A DNA stretch of 7,861 bases from Opitutaceae bacterium. GTDB lineage: Bacteria; Verrucomicrobiota; Verrucomicrobiia; Opitutales; Opitutaceae. The DNA is taken from assembly GCA_031254955.1 (NCBI GenBank), contig JAIRTK010000333.1:1-7861 (forward strand), in the 5' to 3' direction. The translations under genes were made by a program, and so were the position numbers. Shown here piece after piece: positions 5,145 through 7,861 of the stretch (within the stretch, counting starts at the first letter, position 1; each line of letters opens with the position of its first letter). Below the pieces are notes generated by a model. That model ran no database searches. It saw only the letters and a list, made by a program, of their open reading frames with translations, and had not been told where the DNA came from.

Positions 5145-7646
5145 ATGAGCGAAAATCCTTCGGCTGGCAGGAATGACCCGGACGCGTGGGGCGAGGCCTT
5201 GGCGCGGTTTTTGCGGGAGCAGCCGGGGTTGGAGGCGGTCCGGGTGAATCCCGAGGAGCGCACGGTCAAAGTCGCCACGCTGGGCGAGGTGGACGAGGCG
5301 TTGCTCAGGAGCCGGCTGGCCGGGACGCTCGCGGCTTTCGACCGGCAGGGCGTCGGCGCGGGCACGTCGGCGTCCGCGTCCGCGTCGTCGTTGTCGGCGG
5401 CATCGGCATCGTCGGCATCGTCGTCGTTGGCATCGGCGTCGGCATTGGCGTCGTCGGCATCGTTGTCGGCGTCGGCGTCGGCGGCGGCGGCAGCGGCGTC
5501 GTCGTCGGCAGCGGCGGCGGCGTTGTCGGCGGCGGGTTACAATGTGATCCGGCAGGGCGCGACCACGGTGGTGGAGGGGAAGACTTGCGAGACCGCGCCG
5601 CGTTTCTGGCAGTGGCGGGAATATTCGTGGGAGGGCGTGGAGCGCAAGGGCGGGCGCGGGGCTGTCCGCGGGGGGCATCAGGGGGGGCGCGGGCATCACG
5701 TTCATGAGCACGGGCGGGCGGAAGGCAGCGGGCACGCGCATGGCGGGCATGGCGAGGGCGAGGGCGAGTGGCGGGTGCTGGCGGGGTTTGCCGCGGTGTG
5801 CGGGGTGTGCGGGCTGGCCGGGTTTTTGGTGGAGCGGTTTGGCGCCGGGCCGTGGTGGCTGGCGCGGGCGTTGTATGGCGCGGCGCTGGTTGCGGGCGGT
5901 TGGGACGCGGTCAAGGATTCGTGGGAGAACGTCCGTATCCGGAAACTGGATATTCATTTCTTGATGCTCGCGGTGGCCGCGGGCGCGGCGGGCATCGGGG
6001 CGTGGAGCGAGGCGGTGTTGTTGTTGTTTTTGTTCTCGTCGGCGGAGGCGATGGAAAATTACGCGATGGAGCGCACGCGCAGCGAGGTGAACGCGTTGTT
6101 GAAGAGCGCGCCGAAAACCGCGTTGCTTGTGCTGCCCGGCGGCGGCGAGCGCGTGGTGCCGGTCGGGGAGTTGGGCGTCGGCGACTGCGCGCGGGTGAAG
6201 CCCGGCGATGCGTTTCCGGCGGATGGCGTGGTGGTGCGCGGGCGGAGCGCGAGTGACGAGTCGGCGCTCACGGGCGAGTCCGCGCCGGTGGAAAAGGAGG
6301 CGGGCGCGCAGGTGTTCAGCGGGACGCTCAACCTTTGGGGCGCGGTGGATTTCGAGGTGCGCCGGCTGGCGTCGGAGAGCACGTTGCAAAAAATCATCCG
6401 GCTGATCCAGACGGCGCAAAAGCTGCGCGCGCCGAGCGAGCGGTTTACGGACAGGTTTGGCGGTCGTTACACGTTGTTCGTGCTGGGTGTCTGCGGGGTG
6501 ATGTTTCTGGTGTGGCGGTTCGGGTTCGGCCTGCCGGCGTTTGCCCATGTGGAGGGCGCGCGTCCGGCGTTTTATCGCGCGATGACGTTGCTCGTGGTGA
6601 TGAGTCCGTGCGCGTTGGTGCTGTCGATTCCGTCGGCGATTCTGGCGGCCATCGCGTGGGGGGCGCGGCACGGGGTGTTGTTTCGCGGCGGCGCGGGCAT
6701 CGAGCGGCTGGCGGGCGTGGACGTGGTGGCGTTGGACAAGACGGGCACGCTCACGACGGGCGAGTTGGCGGTGGTGGGGAGCGAGAGTTTTCCGCCGGGG
6801 CGCGAGCGCGAAGTGCTGGGGCTGGCGTGCGCGCTGGAGGCCAATTCGCAGCATCCGCTGGCGCGCGCGATCACGCGGCACGCGCGGGCGGAGGGGGTGC
6901 GGGAGCGCGAGGCGGAGGCATTTCAATCGCTCACCGGGCGCGGCGTGCGCGGAAGCGTGGGCGGCGCGCAGGTGCTGCTCGGGCGGCGCGAGTTGCTGGA
7001 GCAGGGGCCGTTGGCGGACTGGGCGCGCGCGTTGCCGCCGCCTCCGCCGGAGTTGAGCGAGGTGTGGGTGATCGGCGGCGAGGTGGTGGGGCGGATTTTG
7101 TTGCGCGATCAGATCAGGATGGAGTCGCGGGCGACATTGCGGGCGTTGCGCGAGGCGGGATTGCGCACGGTGATGCTGACCGGCGACCGGCGGCAGGCGG
7201 CGGAGAATGTGGCGCGCGAACTCGGGCTAGACGAGGTGCGCGCGGGGCTTGCGCCGGAGGACAAGGTCGCGGCCATCCAGGGTTTCCGCGAGGCGGGGCG
7301 GCGCGTGGCGATGGTGGGCGACGGCGTGAACGACGCGCCGTGCCTGGCGGCGGCGGATGTGTCGATGGCGATGGGGGCGCGCGGGAGCGACGCGGCGCTG
7401 GAACAGGCCGAGGTGGTGTTGATGCACGACCGCATCGAGAATGTGCTGGCGGCGTTCCGGCTGAGCCGGCGCGCGCGGTCGGTCATCCGGCAGAACCTGG
7501 CGATTTCGCTGGGCGTGGTGCTGTTGATGGCGCTGGCCTCGATCGCCGGCGTGGTGCCGCTCAGCCTCGGCGTGCTCGCGCATGAGGGCAGCACCGTGGT
7601 CGTGTGCCTGAATTCGCTGCGGCTGTTGTTCGGGGGCGGAAAATAA
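5145..7646 (+). CDS. P1B-4-type heavy-metal P-type ATPase with low-complexity insert and His-rich linker
   Basis: This is an 833-residue inner-membrane cation pump that uses ATP to export a divalent metal. The core is complete: TGES in the actuator domain (376-379), membrane motif SPC (487-489), phosphorylation site DKTGT (D531), HP motif (H570), TGD (679-681), GDGVNDAP (725-732) and HEGST in the last membrane region (813-817). SPC together with HEGxT marks subgroup P1B-4, whose known members move Co, Zn, Ni or Fe. Helices are seen at about 211-232, 237-256, 264-305 (two), 443-463, around 487, and two at 785-830. The N-terminal 15-65 plus 131-150 look like a split heavy-metal-associated (HMA) fold, without CxxC and interrupted by an Ala/Ser block (74-130). 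Residues 178-202 hold eight His and may bind metal. The frame is open back to a GTG at 4899, but ATG 5145 is preferred because everything before it is mostly repeat DNA. GGAAAG lies 14 bases upstream, a distant ribosome site. Codons end mainly in G, unlike the C-ending upstream genes. Confidence 0.93.
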   Translation: MSENPSAGRNDPDAWGEALARFLREQPGLEAVRVNPEERTVKVATLGEVDEALLRSRLAGTLAAFDRQGVGAGTSASASASSLSAASASSASSSLASASALASSASLSASASAAAAAASSSAAAAALSAAGYNVIRQGATTVVEGKTCETAPRFWQWREYSWEGVERKGGRGAVRGGHQGGRGHHVHEHGRAEGSGHAHGGHGEGEGEWRVLAGFAAVCGVCGLAGFLVERFGAGPWWLARALYGAALVAGGWDAVKDSWENVRIRKLDIHFLMLAVAAGAAGIGAWSEAVLLLFLFSSAEAMENYAMERTRSEVNALLKSAPKTALLVLPGGGERVVPVGELGVGDCARVKPGDAFPADGVVVRGRSASDESALTGESAPVEKEAGAQVFSGTLNLWGAVDFEVRRLASESTLQKIIRLIQTAQKLRAPSERFTDRFGGRYTLFVLGVCGVMFLVWRFGFGLPAFAHVEGARPAFYRAMTLLVVMSPCALVLSIPSAILAAIAWGARHGVLFRGGAGIERLAGVDVVALDKTGTLTTGELAVVGSESFPPGREREVLGLACALEANSQHPLARAITRHARAEGVREREAEAFQSLTGRGVRGSVGGAQVLLGRRELLEQGPLADWARALPPPPPELSEVWVIGGEVVGRILLRDQIRMESRATLRALREAGLRTVMLTGDRRQAAENVARELGLDEVRAGLAPEDKVAAIQGFREAGRRVAMVGDGVNDAPCLAAADVSMAMGARGSDAALEQAEVVLMHDRIENVLAAFRLSRRARSVIRQNLAISLGVVLLMALASIAGVVPLSLGVLAHEGSTVVVCLNSLRLLFGGGK
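5364..5534 (+). repeat. In-frame low-complexity block in the ATPase gene
   Basis: About 57 codons consist almost only of GCG, GCA, TCG, TCC and TTG, encoding Ala, Ser and a little Leu. On the opposite strand the same DNA reads GCC, GAC, AAC and GAT words, which is the pattern seen on the coding strand of the two upstream genes. The block splits the N-terminal HMA-like domain before its last strand (GYNV, 131-134). Confidence 0.85.
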
Positions 7647-7861
7647 AAACCGGCGCGATGGCGGCGGCGCGGCGGCGGCGATGTTTCGTGATGGGGCCGG
7701 GAATCCTTCGGGCAACTTGTCATGCCATTTACAGTCAGTAATCACACTTTAGGTAGGGCGAGGCGTCCCGCCGAGCCCTTGGTACCGCGCGCGGCGCGGG
7801 GGGGGGCCAAGCCCCGCCCTGAAACGCCTGCGTAGTGGGTGGTTGTATAGCCAACGGTTTC
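7647..7861. other. Gene-free tail after the ATPase
   Basis: A GCG-rich run (about 7655-7680) follows the stop, then a less GC-rich stretch (7711-7752) and a hairpin element. No intrinsic terminator and no credible gene start were found. A minus-strand open frame begins at 7745 but soon runs antisense through the ATPase, so it is not supported. Confidence 0.6.
7753..7820 (+). repeat. GTAGGG-headed hairpin element 5 with outer arms
   Basis: The head GTAGGG (7753-7758) leads into GGGCGAGGCG (7756-7765) and CGCCGAGCCC (7769-7778) around TCC; eight pairs form, with two opposed G/A mismatches. Outer words AGGGCG (7755-7760) and CGCCCT (7815-7820), and CTTGG (7778-7782) with CCAAG (7807-7811), can also pair across a GC-rich middle that includes GGTACC. 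Confidence 0.55.

Noticed and set aside
7227..7745. Minus-strand open frame starting in the tail (MITDCKWHDKLPEGFP)
   Set aside because: The first residues look protein-like, but the frame then runs antisense through the ATPase with biased composition; no supporting domain is visible.
7830..7861. Third copy of the dispersed repeat (GTGGGTGGTT near the window end)
   Set aside because: Only about 14 bases match TGCGTTGGGTGGTT with a two-base difference, and the flanks do not align; the window ends before it can be judged.

Overview
The window is high-GC bacterial DNA from a repeat-laden genome. Gene content, weak or absent Shine-Dalgarno sites and many short palindromic repeats between genes fit a Verrucomicrobiota/Opitutaceae-type bacterium. 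That assignment is an inference from general resemblance, not a database match.

Layout: (1) 1-209, the 3' end of an M16-type zinc peptidase gene. (2) 210-920, a gene-free stretch with three hairpin elements, a 17-bp triple repeat, a dispersed repeat and a 27-bp direct repeat. (3) 921-2357, a GntP-family permease. (4) 2422-3879, a GarK-type glycerate kinase, 64 bp downstream on the same strand. Together they look like a two-gene operon that imports glycerate (or a related sugar acid) and phosphorylates it to 2-phosphoglycerate. (5) 3880-5144, a gene-free stretch with a purine-rich tract holding an 8-bp tandem repeat, a second copy of the dispersed repeat, more hairpins, and four head-to-tail copies of an exactly 165-bp repeat. 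(6) 5145-7646, a P1B-4-type heavy-metal P-type ATPase (SPC and HEGST motifs) with an N-terminal region resembling a metal-binding domain but lacking CxxC, followed by a His-rich linker. (7) 7647-7861, a gene-free tail with another hairpin element.

The most striking feature is that all three complete genes carry an in-frame block of trinucleotide-patterned low-complexity sequence. These blocks are about 76, 106 and 57 codons long and rich in Ala plus Asn/Thr/Asp or Ser. They sit at loops within otherwise well conserved families, and removing the kinase block restores the usual family length. In the permease and kinase the DNA pattern is built from GCC/AAC/ACC/GAC words on the coding strand; in the ATPase similar words lie on the opposite strand, so the peptide becomes Ala/Ser. 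A second theme is a family of 25-26 bp hairpins that share a GTAGGG head but have different, internally complementary stems. At least five occur here, one pair being identical inverted copies. Both patterns point to DNA-level processes that generate and spread repeats.
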